From a virus: a stretch of DNA of 51,050 bases. Positions 15,279 to 23,059 of this stretch are shown here, in pieces (position 1 is the first letter of the stretch; every line of letters begins with the position of its first letter). The notes under the pieces are model-generated. The model saw only the letters and a program-made list of their open reading frames with translations, was not told the origin of the DNA and searched no databases. Position numbers and translations under genes: made by a program. The stretch is from IMG/VR virus record IMGVR_UViG_3300017763_004019, positions 1 to 51,050 of that record. One strand, given 5' to 3'.

Positions 15279-15956
15279 ATGAAAACTACTAAAAGACAAC
15301 GTAGAGATGAGCTTAAAAAAACTAATAATCAAAAACTTAAACCCTTACAAGCTAAGACGGAGAATCAAAAAGATTATATAATATCTATCGTGGAAAATGA
15401 TATAGTATTTTGTTCTGGACCGGCGGGATCAGGTAAGTCCTATATTGCGGCTGGAATTGCAGCACACCATTTACACAAAGGAGAGATAGAGAATATTATA
15501 ATCAGTAGACCACTTGTTTGTACGGGTAAAGATATCGGATCTCTCCCCGGAGAAATGGGCGAAAAGATTGCACCGTATCTATTACCAATGAAAGAAAACT
15601 TTAAACACTTTCTAGGACAAAGTTACTACGGTCATTATTCTAATCGCGGGCAAATTCAGTATAAACCATTAGAGGTTATGAGGGGATCAACCTTTCACGA
15701 CTCTTATATGATTTTGGATGAAGCCCAAAACTGCACTGAAGATCAAATTAAGATGTTTGTGTCTCGTATGGGTCAGAACTCTAAAGTTTTAATAAATGGA
15801 GACATTGAGCAGAACGATCTTAGGGGTAGAAGTGGACTGTCATACTGTATGAACAAGCTAGAGAGAGTTGAGGGAATAGGTATTTCTCACTTAACATACG
15901 AAGACATTCAGAGAAACGGAATTATAGGAAGATTTTTAAGGGCATTGGAGAACTAA
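15279..15956 (+). CDS. phoH: PhoH-like ATPase
   Basis: A 225-residue P-loop ATPase of the PhoH family, common in marine phages; its job there is not settled (RNA or phosphate-stress related). Walker A is CSGPAGSGKS with Lys53, Walker B is MILDEAQNC, and the family motifs ISRPLVCTGKDIGSLPGE and INGDIEQNDLRG are present. A basic N-terminal 25-residue extension (KTTKRQRRDELKKTN) may bind nucleic acid. An AGGGTAAT ribosome site precedes it and the FmdB-like gene follows directly. Confidence 0.95.
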   Translation: MKTTKRQRRDELKKTNNQKLKPLQAKTENQKDYIISIVENDIVFCSGPAGSGKSYIAAGIAAHHLHKGEIENIIISRPLVCTGKDIGSLPGEMGEKIAPYLLPMKENFKHFLGQSYYGHYSNRGQIQYKPLEVMRGSTFHDSYMILDEAQNCTEDQIKMFVSRMGQNSKVLINGDIEQNDLRGRSGLSYCMNKLERVEGIGISHLTYEDIQRNGIIGRFLRALEN

Positions 15957-16310
15957 ATGTTATACGACTACGAATGTGCAGATTGCGAGCATTTACTAGA
16001 AGATGTTTATCAAAAAGTATCAGATGAGCCACTAAGTAAATGCCCTTGTTGCGGGAAGGACTCTCTTAGGAGGGTTATCAGCGGAGGAGCTTATGCGTTT
16101 GTTACCGGTGGAAACACCATCGGTAGTCTGATAGATAAAAACACTAAAAATAATAAGAGTCAAATTCAAGAACAACAGCAAAAAAAATCTGAACAAGCAC
16201 CAAAATCAGAAACTCCTTGGTATAATAATTCTGGTTCTGCTTCCGCAAAAGAAATAAGTAAGATGAATAAGAAACAAAAAGCAGACTATATCATGAGGGG
16301 TAAAAAATGA
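15957..16310 (+). CDS. FmdB-type zinc ribbon protein
   Basis: A 117-residue protein whose N terminus is a classic FmdB ribbon: YDYECADCEHLLE, then CPCCGKDSLRRVISGG, giving two CxxC knuckles. The C-terminal half is a low-complexity Lys/Gln/Ser linker ending in a short basic helix (KKQKADYIMRGKK). Such ribbons act as small regulators or adaptors; its target is unknown. It starts directly after phoH. Confidence 0.8.
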   Translation: MLYDYECADCEHLLEDVYQKVSDEPLSKCPCCGKDSLRRVISGGAYAFVTGGNTIGSLIDKNTKNNKSQIQEQQQKKSEQAPKSETPWYNNSGSASAKEISKMNKKQKADYIMRGKK

Positions 16311-16642
16311 AATACATACAAAAACATACAGAATTCTCAGAGACAAGTAGACAAACAATATCTTTTAACAAAGAAGGCGAAGCTACAAAAGTAAAAAATA
16401 AAGAAAAAGTATATGCATCCCAAGTTTCGGTTGTAAAAAACAAGAATGAGTTATACTATATTAGGGTGCATCAAAACAGCCCCTTTGACCCAATGGGTAC
16501 TTACAGCAAAAGGAACAGCGCTTGGGTTGAAACCAAGATGGAGCAAGTCTCTAAGACAACGTTTGATTTTTATATGATGTATTTAAGAACTAAAAATTCA
16601 CTTTATATGACAAGGGCTAGGAGAGGATTAACAAATGACTAA
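16307..16642 (+). CDS. Hypothetical protein
   Basis: A 111-residue basic protein overlapping its upstream neighbour by four bases. It has predicted strands around YASQVSVVKNKNELYYIRVH and a helical C terminus (TTFDFYMMYLRTKNSLYM). Function not recognised; context is the replication region. Confidence 0.62.
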   Translation: MKYIQKHTEFSETSRQTISFNKEGEATKVKNKEKVYASQVSVVKNKNELYYIRVHQNSPFDPMGTYSKRNSAWVETKMEQVSKTTFDFYMMYLRTKNSLYMTRARRGLTND

Positions 16643-16922
16643 AAAAGGACCATTAAGCAAAGCAGAAAAACACTACATTGAAAGTTTCTGCGGAAGTACA
16701 GATGTGCAATCACTATGTAAGGATTTGGATAGAGCTAAATCTATTGTAAACAAATATGTAGACGAATGTAAAGACAAAAATAAAACTCCACTAGCTGAAC
16801 AATTTGCTTCAAGTAGGGGGGCAACAGTGATGACAGAGAACGCATCAAGCATGGGTGACGAATTTAGAAAGAAAGTAAATCATACTTCAAGATCCAAAGG
16901 TTGCACCACGAGTATAAAATGA
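16635..16922 (+). CDS. Hypothetical protein
   Basis: A 95-residue helical protein with three Cys in its first half. Residues 1-50 are alpha-helical (AEKHYIESFCGSTDVQSLC), and the C-terminal part has MTENASSMGDEFRKK followed by a basic tail. Overlaps both neighbours by eight and four bases. Function unknown. Confidence 0.6.
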   Translation: MTKKGPLSKAEKHYIESFCGSTDVQSLCKDLDRAKSIVNKYVDECKDKNKTPLAEQFASSRGATVMTENASSMGDEFRKKVNHTSRSKGCTTSIK

Positions 16923-17350
16923 AACATCACAAATTTTTAAAAGCGTACAAGACAGACAAAAACGCCACTTGGATAAAAGTAAAACTTAGTGACGAAACCG
17001 AGTATTACTTTTCAAATCATAGGCATTGGCTTGACATCAAGAAAACCTGCGATAAAGAGGATTTAAATGTAGTAGAACTACAGATGTCCTTTAAGTCACA
17101 TAATATTGAAATAGATCTAGCAGATATTGATGCTATATATTTAGTAAAATCTGTACTAGGAATGATGGGTGGAATTACAAACCACTACATAACTATAGGT
17201 AGATTGATAGATGGTGAAATGCACAAACAAATGTATCGTGTGCCAGAATTAACTGATGAAAAAAGCGAGGTAGTGGGTATTGATGAATGTTTTACAGAAG
17301 CGATCATTTATTATGACAAAACGAAAGAGAACAGACAAGAGCAAGTATAA
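16919..17350 (+). CDS. Hypothetical protein
   Basis: A 143-residue protein. The start at 16919 sits in an ATGA overlap and is preferred to an in-frame ATG at 16901. A beta-rich N-terminal part (TWIKVKLSDETEYYFSNH) is followed by IEIDLADIDAIYLVKSVLGMMGG. It could be a small replication accessory factor by position, but no family is recognised. Confidence 0.62.
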   Translation: MKHHKFLKAYKTDKNATWIKVKLSDETEYYFSNHRHWLDIKKTCDKEDLNVVELQMSFKSHNIEIDLADIDAIYLVKSVLGMMGGITNHYITIGRLIDGEMHKQMYRVPELTDEKSEVVGIDECFTEAIIYYDKTKENRQEQV

Positions 17351-17783
17351 GCATCAAAGCACAGGAGAATACTGCACATGCGCGGCTTACGTAGCAGAGA
17401 TAATGTGCATGAGAAATGCTGAGTATAAAAATAAAGGATCTCTACCTTACAAATTCTGGAGTAAAAAACCTTGGGATTGGACGTTTAAAAAACAACTAAT
17501 CGCAGCTAACAAAATCTTAAAAAACATCAGTGAGAAAGCGTTGGTAAAGGCTATCCATTCGCCAGAATTTAAATCTATATTTTCTTTGAATAACAAGAGA
17601 GCAAAGACTATTATAAATAAGTACGCACTCTTGGCAGATAAACAAGAAGATACAAGTCAAAAGATAGAGTTTAAGAAAAATCCCAAAAGTAGAAGTAAGA
17701 CCTTTGGAAAGAAATCAAAATTGGACAAACTTAGGAGCATAGAGCTAGATGCCGAGAAAAAAGACGACAAAGACAATAGTTGA
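17313..17783 (+). CDS. Hypothetical protein, basic, replication-region
   Basis: A 156-residue Lys-rich protein overlapping the upstream gene by 38 bases in another frame; the internal start at 17313 is chosen over 17280 because it reduces the overlap. It has a CTCAAYVAEIMCMRNAEYKN helix with three Cys and a WSKKPWDWTFKKQL segment, then a basic C-terminal tail. Its position before recA suggests a DNA-binding accessory, for example helicase loading, but this is speculation. Confidence 0.6.
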   Translation: MTKRKRTDKSKYKHQSTGEYCTCAAYVAEIMCMRNAEYKNKGSLPYKFWSKKPWDWTFKKQLIAANKILKNISEKALVKAIHSPEFKSIFSLNNKRAKTIINKYALLADKQEDTSQKIEFKKNPKSRSKTFGKKSKLDKLRSIELDAEKKDDKDNS

Positions 17784-18852
17784 AGATGGCGACTTGATTG
17801 TTGGACAGCTTACTAAAAAGTATGGAAAAGTCATTCAGTCTGGAACCAAAGTTTTAGAATCTCTTGAGTCATACGAAACTATTAGTGTGAGTCCAGCGCT
17901 AGACATTGCTCTAGGTGGAGGCTTGAGAGAAGGTCAAGTTGTTGTTATGACCGGCGATCCGAAGACAGGGAAAACGACAACAGCACTTTACGCTGCCGCA
18001 AAAGCACAGGCCAAAGGCAAGAAGGTATACTATCTAAATACAGAGGGTCGTCTAACCAAGCAGAACTTTAATGGTATCAAAGGTCTTGATGTTGATGCAA
18101 TTCAAATTGTGCAAGCTACAGATGATACGCCCATTGTCTCTGCGGAAACATACCTCAATATCATGGAGCGTCTTATCAAAGAAGAAGAAAACTTGTTCTT
18201 GATTTGTGACTCTACATCCAACATGGTTCCACAGGATGAGATTGACGGTGAGATTCGCACGGGTGTTCGTAACGCTCTACCGCGACTGTTGTCTATGTTC
18301 TTTAAACGTATTAGCGGCGATGTCTCTAGGATGAAAGTCATTGCTGTATTCATTACTCACAATATCGCTAACACTGGTGGATCACGCTTTTCTCCTAGCA
18401 AGATGGCAGATTGTGGTAACATGCTACAGTTTCAAGCTGGAACTAATATGATTATTACTCATCGTGGAAAGTGGGAAGTCCCCAAAGAGTCTGGAAATCA
18501 CGTTGGTCAAGTTGCTAACTGGGTAATTAAGACATCTGCTGCTGGCGGTACTCCTATGAGTACAGCCTCAAGTTGGATTCGTTACGGCATAGGTATTGAC
18601 GAAGCTCAAGAAATTGCACAAACAGCCACAGAGTTTGCTATGATCTCAGCAAAAGGCGCTTGGTATACAATCACTTGCTTTGTAGACAATCAAGATGACC
18701 CAGTAGTTAAAAGCTGGATAGTTGAAAACGAAGTAGAGGATGTTGAAAAGGCTTTTAAATTTCAAGGCATGGAAAAGATGGTTAAGTTTTTAAACAATAA
18801 CCCAGCCCTTCAAGACTATTTAATCTCTCAGGTCAGAGAGATGTTGCTATGA
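17749..18852 (+). CDS. RecA/UvsX-type recombinase
   Basis: Forms filaments on ssDNA and catalyses strand exchange. The 367-residue protein shows SVSPALDIALGGGLREGQVV, Walker A GDPKTGKTTT with Lys75, KVYYLNTEGRL, a Walker B-type strand LFLICDSTSN, and an AVFITHNIAN segment in place of the usual QLR-type motif. The C-terminal domain is short, closer to phage UvsX than to cellular RecA. It overlaps its upstream neighbour by 35 bases and the next gene by four. Confidence 0.93.
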   Translation: MPRKKTTKTIVEDGDLIVGQLTKKYGKVIQSGTKVLESLESYETISVSPALDIALGGGLREGQVVVMTGDPKTGKTTTALYAAAKAQAKGKKVYYLNTEGRLTKQNFNGIKGLDVDAIQIVQATDDTPIVSAETYLNIMERLIKEEENLFLICDSTSNMVPQDEIDGEIRTGVRNALPRLLSMFFKRISGDVSRMKVIAVFITHNIANTGGSRFSPSKMADCGNMLQFQAGTNMIITHRGKWEVPKESGNHVGQVANWVIKTSAAGGTPMSTASSWIRYGIGIDEAQEIAQTATEFAMISAKGAWYTITCFVDNQDDPVVKSWIVENEVEDVEKAFKFQGMEKMVKFLNNNPALQDYLISQVREMLL

Positions 18853-19262
18853 AAGTCTTAGGACTAAACGGTAGAGAATATAATCTTGACACTAAGAAAT
18901 ATCTTACCAGCAACCGGAGCAAGCGTAGCTTCTATCACTTACAAGCTAGGGAGCTTATAATTCCTTTATTCCATCCCTATCAGATACTTGAAGAAGTTAC
19001 GCTTCCCGGTTCTTCTATGAAAAAATCTAAGTTAGCTCTTGACTTTTTGATTCCATCGTGTACAATAGCTATAGAGGTACATGGAGAACAACACTTTAAA
19101 TATACCCCATTCTTTCATAAGAGTAAAATAGGATTCGCACAAGCTAAAAAGCGAGATCTAGATAAGAAAGAGTGGTGTAGAATAAATGATATTGAATTAG
19201 TAGAGTTACGCTGGGACGAAGATCCAGAATATTGGAGAGAAAAAATTGAACGCAGCAGATAG
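18849..19262 (+). CDS. Vsr/PD-(D/E)XK-like endonuclease
   Basis: A 137-residue protein with a compact nuclease core: LALDFLIPSC (Asp) followed by TIAIEVHGEQHF (Glu-x-His-Gly), then KKRDLDKKEWCRIN and IELVELRWDE. This resembles Vsr-like and DUF559-like restriction-fold nucleases, in which the Asp and Glu bind metal. Placed between recA and other replication genes with an ATGA overlap, it could resolve recombination intermediates. The same core recurs in the larger protein at 49760. Confidence 0.75.
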   Translation: MKVLGLNGREYNLDTKKYLTSNRSKRSFYHLQARELIIPLFHPYQILEEVTLPGSSMKKSKLALDFLIPSCTIAIEVHGEQHFKYTPFFHKSKIGFAQAKKRDLDKKEWCRINDIELVELRWDEDPEYWREKIERSR

Positions 19263-19707
19263 ACTACAAAAGTTTTTAGAAGGTATACAAACATACATAG
19301 CTGGTGCTAATATAGCTCCCACTAGTTTTAACCCACAGTTTGCGATTGCAGAAACTTTAAGTATTGAAAACATGGAGAAGCTTACTCAAGATGATTGTTT
19401 TAACTATGCCTATCAACTTTATCAATATGCAGATCACATAGCTTGGTCTAGATCGCAGAGCGAAAATGTTGTTAGGTGGTGTAAACAAAATCTTGGAAGT
19501 ATTGTTGCTCACGAGGTGACACAAATTGATATACAGTTCATGAAATACGAAACAAAAGTTGACCTTATAAAAAGAGATAATGACATAGCTAAAAACATTA
19601 ATGAGTGGCTTATAACAGCGGAAAGTAGGCTAGAGCTACTAAAAAGTAGAGAATATAATGTTCGCCGCAAGGCAGATATTCTAATTGAAAAAGGAAGAAG
19701 AAAATGA
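19246..19707 (+). CDS. Hypothetical helical protein
   Basis: A 153-residue, almost wholly helical protein starting at TTG (19246) with GGAGAG upstream, overlapping the nuclease gene by 17 bases. Central features are QDDCFNYAYQLYQYADHIAW and a long basic helix RLELLKSREYNVRRKADIL. It may be a replication accessory protein; no family recognised. Confidence 0.6.
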   Translation: MNAADRLQKFLEGIQTYIAGANIAPTSFNPQFAIAETLSIENMEKLTQDDCFNYAYQLYQYADHIAWSRSQSENVVRWCKQNLGSIVAHEVTQIDIQFMKYETKVDLIKRDNDIAKNINEWLITAESRLELLKSREYNVRRKADILIEKGRRK

Positions 19708-20084
19708 ATTTTGATGACTTTGTTGCCTCTTTGTCGGACGAGCAGAAACAGAAACTTATGCAAGGTCTGATGGGGGCGTCAGAAAAAAAACCAATAGAGG
19801 AAGCGGTTTCCTCAAAACCTCAGTCCAGTGTGACGGAGGACTTTAGAGTAAAAAGAGAACAGGTAGTAACCGGGAAATCTCCAGTGAAATTTAAAAAGAA
19901 CAAATGGGAAGATCAAGGAGAGTTTCAAGAGGTTGAAACTCCAGATTTTAAAAGAACACCTAGAAAAAGAAGCGCACCAAATAAAAAGACAGTAGAGTGT
20001 CATGTTTGTGGTAAAGAGTTTACCATGAATGCAAACTTAGTTTATGGCGAATACATGAGATGCAACCGTTGCACAGGAAGATAA
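19704..20084 (+). CDS. Zinc-finger protein, hypothetical
   Basis: A 126-residue protein. The N terminus is helical (FDDFVASLSDEQKQKLMQGL), the middle is Lys/Arg-rich and disordered, and the C terminus is a zinc ribbon with CHVCGKEF and MRCNRCTGR, giving two CxxC pairs. It likely binds DNA, RNA or a protein of the replisome, as it lies directly before the DnaB gene. Exact role unknown. Confidence 0.68.
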   Translation: MNFDDFVASLSDEQKQKLMQGLMGASEKKPIEEAVSSKPQSSVTEDFRVKREQVVTGKSPVKFKKNKWEDQGEFQEVETPDFKRTPRKRSAPNKKTVECHVCGKEFTMNANLVYGEYMRCNRCTGR

Positions 20085-20085
20085 A

Positions 20086-21531
20086 ATGACAACTACCCTA
20101 TCTGATATAGGCGCTGAAAGAGCAGTTCTTGCAGGATTGTTTTCTTACGGTTTTGAATCCTATGTTGAAATATCAGATCTAATTGATCACTCTAGCTTTA
20201 GCCATAAGAACAATCAAGTTCTATATAAATGTGTAGAAAAGATTTTAGAGAACGAAGCAGACGTTGATATTCCTGCAATACTATCTGCTGCGGAGCAATT
20301 GGACTTAATAGAGTCTATAAACACACCGCAAGAATTAGAGTATATTAAATCTTTAATTGACTATCCGGTTAAGAAACAGAATGTAATCTACTTTGCTGCT
20401 CAAGTAAAAAAGTTTGAGTTTGCACGTAAAGCAAAAAGAATCGCCAAGAAGATAGGATCAGATATTGACTCTATCAATGGCGACGAAGGAATTGACGATA
20501 TTATCGGTTTAATTGAGAATCCACTTATGGATTTTCTCAGAGATGATGACACTGGTGAAAAACCTGAAAAGTTAGGAGACGACATAGATGAATATTTTGA
20601 ATTTCTTATGGAAAACAAATGCGATCAAATCGGATTGTCTAGCGGATTTCCTAGATTTGATGCTGTTGTTGGCGGTGGCTTGCGGCGCAAGTGTGTTGAT
20701 CTGGTTTCTGCAAGGCCCGGAGTTGGTAAGTCAGTATTTGCAGATAATGTAGCACTACACAATGCTCGTAAAGGCATACCCGTTCTCATGCTTGATACCG
20801 AGATGAGCAAGGAAGATCACCTAAACAGAATCGTATCAAACATTAGTGGCGTACCAATTCAGGAAGTTGCAACAGGTAAATTCTCTGAGGATGATGAGAA
20901 GTTTATAAAAGTCAAAGAAGCCATAGAAGAAATCAGAGATATCCCATACACTTATGTAAGTGTTGCTGGCGCGCCGTTTGAAACTATCCTAAATGCAATT
21001 AAAAGATGGGTGATGCACACGGTAGGACAAGACGACAACGGCAAAACAAACGATTGCTTGGTTGTATATGATTACCTAAAACTTATGTCTTCGTCGGGCA
21101 TATCAAATAATATCCAAGAGTACCAAGCTCTTGGTTTTCAGATCACCAACTTGCACAACTTGGCAGTAAAGTTTGACTTTCCATGCCTTTCATTTGTGCA
21201 GTTAAACAGAGATGGGATCACCAAAGAGTCCACAGACGCTGTAAGCGGATCTGACAGACTTATTTGGCTATGTACGTCATTCTCTATATTTAAATTAAAA
21301 TCAGCAGAGGAGCTTGCTGAAGATGGTCCCGGAGCAGGTAATCGCAAGTTAGTAACTTTAAAAGCTAGACATGGATCTGGGCTTATGGATGGTAACTATA
21401 TCAACATGAATATGATAGGTTCTCATTCGCAATTGATAGAGTTAAGAAGTAGAGATGAAATTAGAGAGTCTCCAGATGCAGATGGTGTAATTGAAGGTTC
21501 TGAGTTACCGTTTGATTTAGATGAGGAATAA
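20086..21531 (+). CDS. dnaB: Replicative DNA helicase, DnaB family
   Basis: Hexameric helicase that unwinds the fork 5'-3' on the lagging strand. The N-terminal collar domain (SDIGAERAVLAGLF) is present. The RecA-type motor has SARPGVGKSVFADN (Walker A, Lys215), LMLDTEMSKEDH, a Walker B-type VVYDYLKLM and SFVQLNRD. The 481-residue length is normal for DnaB. The linker after the collar is shortened and acidic. It works with the primase at 23020; here they are separate genes rather than a T7-like fusion. Confidence 0.95.
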   Translation: MTTTLSDIGAERAVLAGLFSYGFESYVEISDLIDHSSFSHKNNQVLYKCVEKILENEADVDIPAILSAAEQLDLIESINTPQELEYIKSLIDYPVKKQNVIYFAAQVKKFEFARKAKRIAKKIGSDIDSINGDEGIDDIIGLIENPLMDFLRDDDTGEKPEKLGDDIDEYFEFLMENKCDQIGLSSGFPRFDAVVGGGLRRKCVDLVSARPGVGKSVFADNVALHNARKGIPVLMLDTEMSKEDHLNRIVSNISGVPIQEVATGKFSEDDEKFIKVKEAIEEIRDIPYTYVSVAGAPFETILNAIKRWVMHTVGQDDNGKTNDCLVVYDYLKLMSSSGISNNIQEYQALGFQITNLHNLAVKFDFPCLSFVQLNRDGITKESTDAVSGSDRLIWLCTSFSIFKLKSAEELAEDGPGAGNRKLVTLKARHGSGLMDGNYINMNMIGSHSQLIELRSRDEIRESPDADGVIEGSELPFDLDEE

Positions 21532-21533
21532 CA

Positions 21534-22592
21534 ATGAAAATTGATACAGATATAAAGCTAGACTTTGATGATGTCTTACTCGTACCACAAAGGTCGGCAG
21601 CGGCAAGTAGAAAGGAAGTAGACCTAACGCGAAGGTTTAACTTCTATCATTCCTCTAAGGAGTGGCATGGCGTTCCTATCATGGCGGCAAATATGGATAC
21701 TACGGGAACATTTAAGATGGGTACTGCCCTCAGTGTGTATGAAATGATTACATGTCTACACAAGCACTACAATGGAGAAGTTATAGAAGATTATTTTAAA
21801 TACTATAACGTTGAAAATAATGTTTGGGTTAGCGTTGGGATGGATTTAGATCATGAGCTAGAAAAACTGTTTCATATAGAAGATAGAATAAAGTCTTCAC
21901 CAAATATTTGTATTGACATTGCAAACGGATATACAGAAAGATTTGTTGACTACTGTGCTAAGATTAGATTAGAATTTCCTGATTCAATTATCATGGCGGG
22001 TAATGTGGCGACTCCAGAAATGGTATCAGAGTTAATTTTACATGGCGAAGTTGACATCGTTAAGGTTGGCATTGGTCCCGGTTCTGCATGTACCACTAGA
22101 TTAAAAACAGGAGTTGGATACCCACAGTTATCAGCAATTGCAGAGTGCGCTCATGTTGCTCACGGTTTAAGATCAGACGCTGGTCGTCTTGGCTTAATCT
22201 GTGCAGATGGAGGATGCCGAACCGCTGGAGATGTAGCTAAAGCCTACGCTGCCGGGGCAGATTTTGTAATGCTGGGAGGTATGCTTGCGGGCGCAGAAGA
22301 GTGTGAAGGAGAATGGGAATATGAGAACGAGAAAAAGAAAAGCCTAACATTTTATGGTATGTCCTCAGAGAAAGCTCAAGACAAGCATAACGGTGGAATG
22401 AATGAATACGCTACTAGTGAAGGTAGAGTCAAGAAAGTTCCGTACAAAGGAGAAGTAAAACATGCCATCAATGATATTCTTGGGGGTGTGCGTAGTGCTT
22501 GCGCTTATACTGGCGCTACATCACTAAAAGATTTTAGTAAAACCGCAAGGTTTGTTCGTGTAAACAGGACTCATAACGACCAGAGTACTTGA
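21534..22592 (+). CDS. guaC: GMP reductase (IMPDH/GMPR family)
   Basis: NADPH-dependent deamination of GMP to IMP. The TIM-barrel protein (352 residues) matches E. coli GuaC along its length: LDFDDVLLVPQRS, PIMAANMDTTGTFKMG, then IVKVGIGPGSACTTR with the catalytic Cys186 at the same number as in E. coli, DGGCRTAGDVAKA, FVMLGGMLAG and FYGMSSEKAQ. The CBS domains of true IMP dehydrogenases are absent, and GPGSACTTR plus GMSSE favour GMPR over IMPDH. It lies two bases after dnaB and overlaps the next gene. Confidence 0.9.
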   Translation: MKIDTDIKLDFDDVLLVPQRSAAASRKEVDLTRRFNFYHSSKEWHGVPIMAANMDTTGTFKMGTALSVYEMITCLHKHYNGEVIEDYFKYYNVENNVWVSVGMDLDHELEKLFHIEDRIKSSPNICIDIANGYTERFVDYCAKIRLEFPDSIIMAGNVATPEMVSELILHGEVDIVKVGIGPGSACTTRLKTGVGYPQLSAIAECAHVAHGLRSDAGRLGLICADGGCRTAGDVAKAYAAGADFVMLGGMLAGAEECEGEWEYENEKKKSLTFYGMSSEKAQDKHNGGMNEYATSEGRVKKVPYKGEVKHAINDILGGVRSACAYTGATSLKDFSKTARFVRVNRTHNDQST

Positions 22593-23059
22593 TGATAGAT
22601 TATTATTCATTACCAAGTCAAAAATTTAGTTATCGCCATCTCTTTGAAGCAAATAGGCTGGTAGACGACTCTTTTGCTAGCGGATACTTTAGTGATCATT
22701 TAAATGAAATACAATGTGCATGGATAGCCCTAAGCGAAGATAGGGTTGTGGGGTGGGCAGCGGTTGCAGAGTGTATGCTTAGATGCGTAGTGGTTCACCC
22801 AGACTATCGTAAGCAAGGCATAGGACAAGAACTAACAAGGTTAAGATTAGAATATTTAGGCTACTGCGATAAAGTTTATTCTTATGCTTGGGTTAGGCCA
22901 GACGGGGCGTGTATGTCATGTAAAAATTTAGAAAATTTCGGATTTACATTGAACAAAGAGCTAGATGACTACTATAATAATGTTAGACAAACTTGCAAAT
23001 ACTGCGGAGGTGGCTGTAGATGTACGGCAAAGCAATACATAAAAATAAATCAACACTAG
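22592..23059 (+). CDS. GNAT acetyltransferase with C-terminal Cys cluster
   Basis: A 155-residue N-acetyltransferase-like protein. The acetyl-CoA site is seen in LRCVVVHPDYRKQGIGQELTRL (the Q/RxxGxG/A loop). The C-terminal 30 residues carry an extra CKYCGGGCRC cluster that could bind zinc and is not part of the usual GNAT fold. The ATG at 22592 is in a TGATG overlap with guaC and is preferred to the TTG at 22589. The substrate is unknown. It overlaps the primase gene by 40 bases. Confidence 0.82.
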   Translation: MIDYYSLPSQKFSYRHLFEANRLVDDSFASGYFSDHLNEIQCAWIALSEDRVVGWAAVAECMLRCVVVHPDYRKQGIGQELTRLRLEYLGYCDKVYSYAWVRPDGACMSCKNLENFGFTLNKELDDYYNNVRQTCKYCGGGCRCTAKQYIKINQH

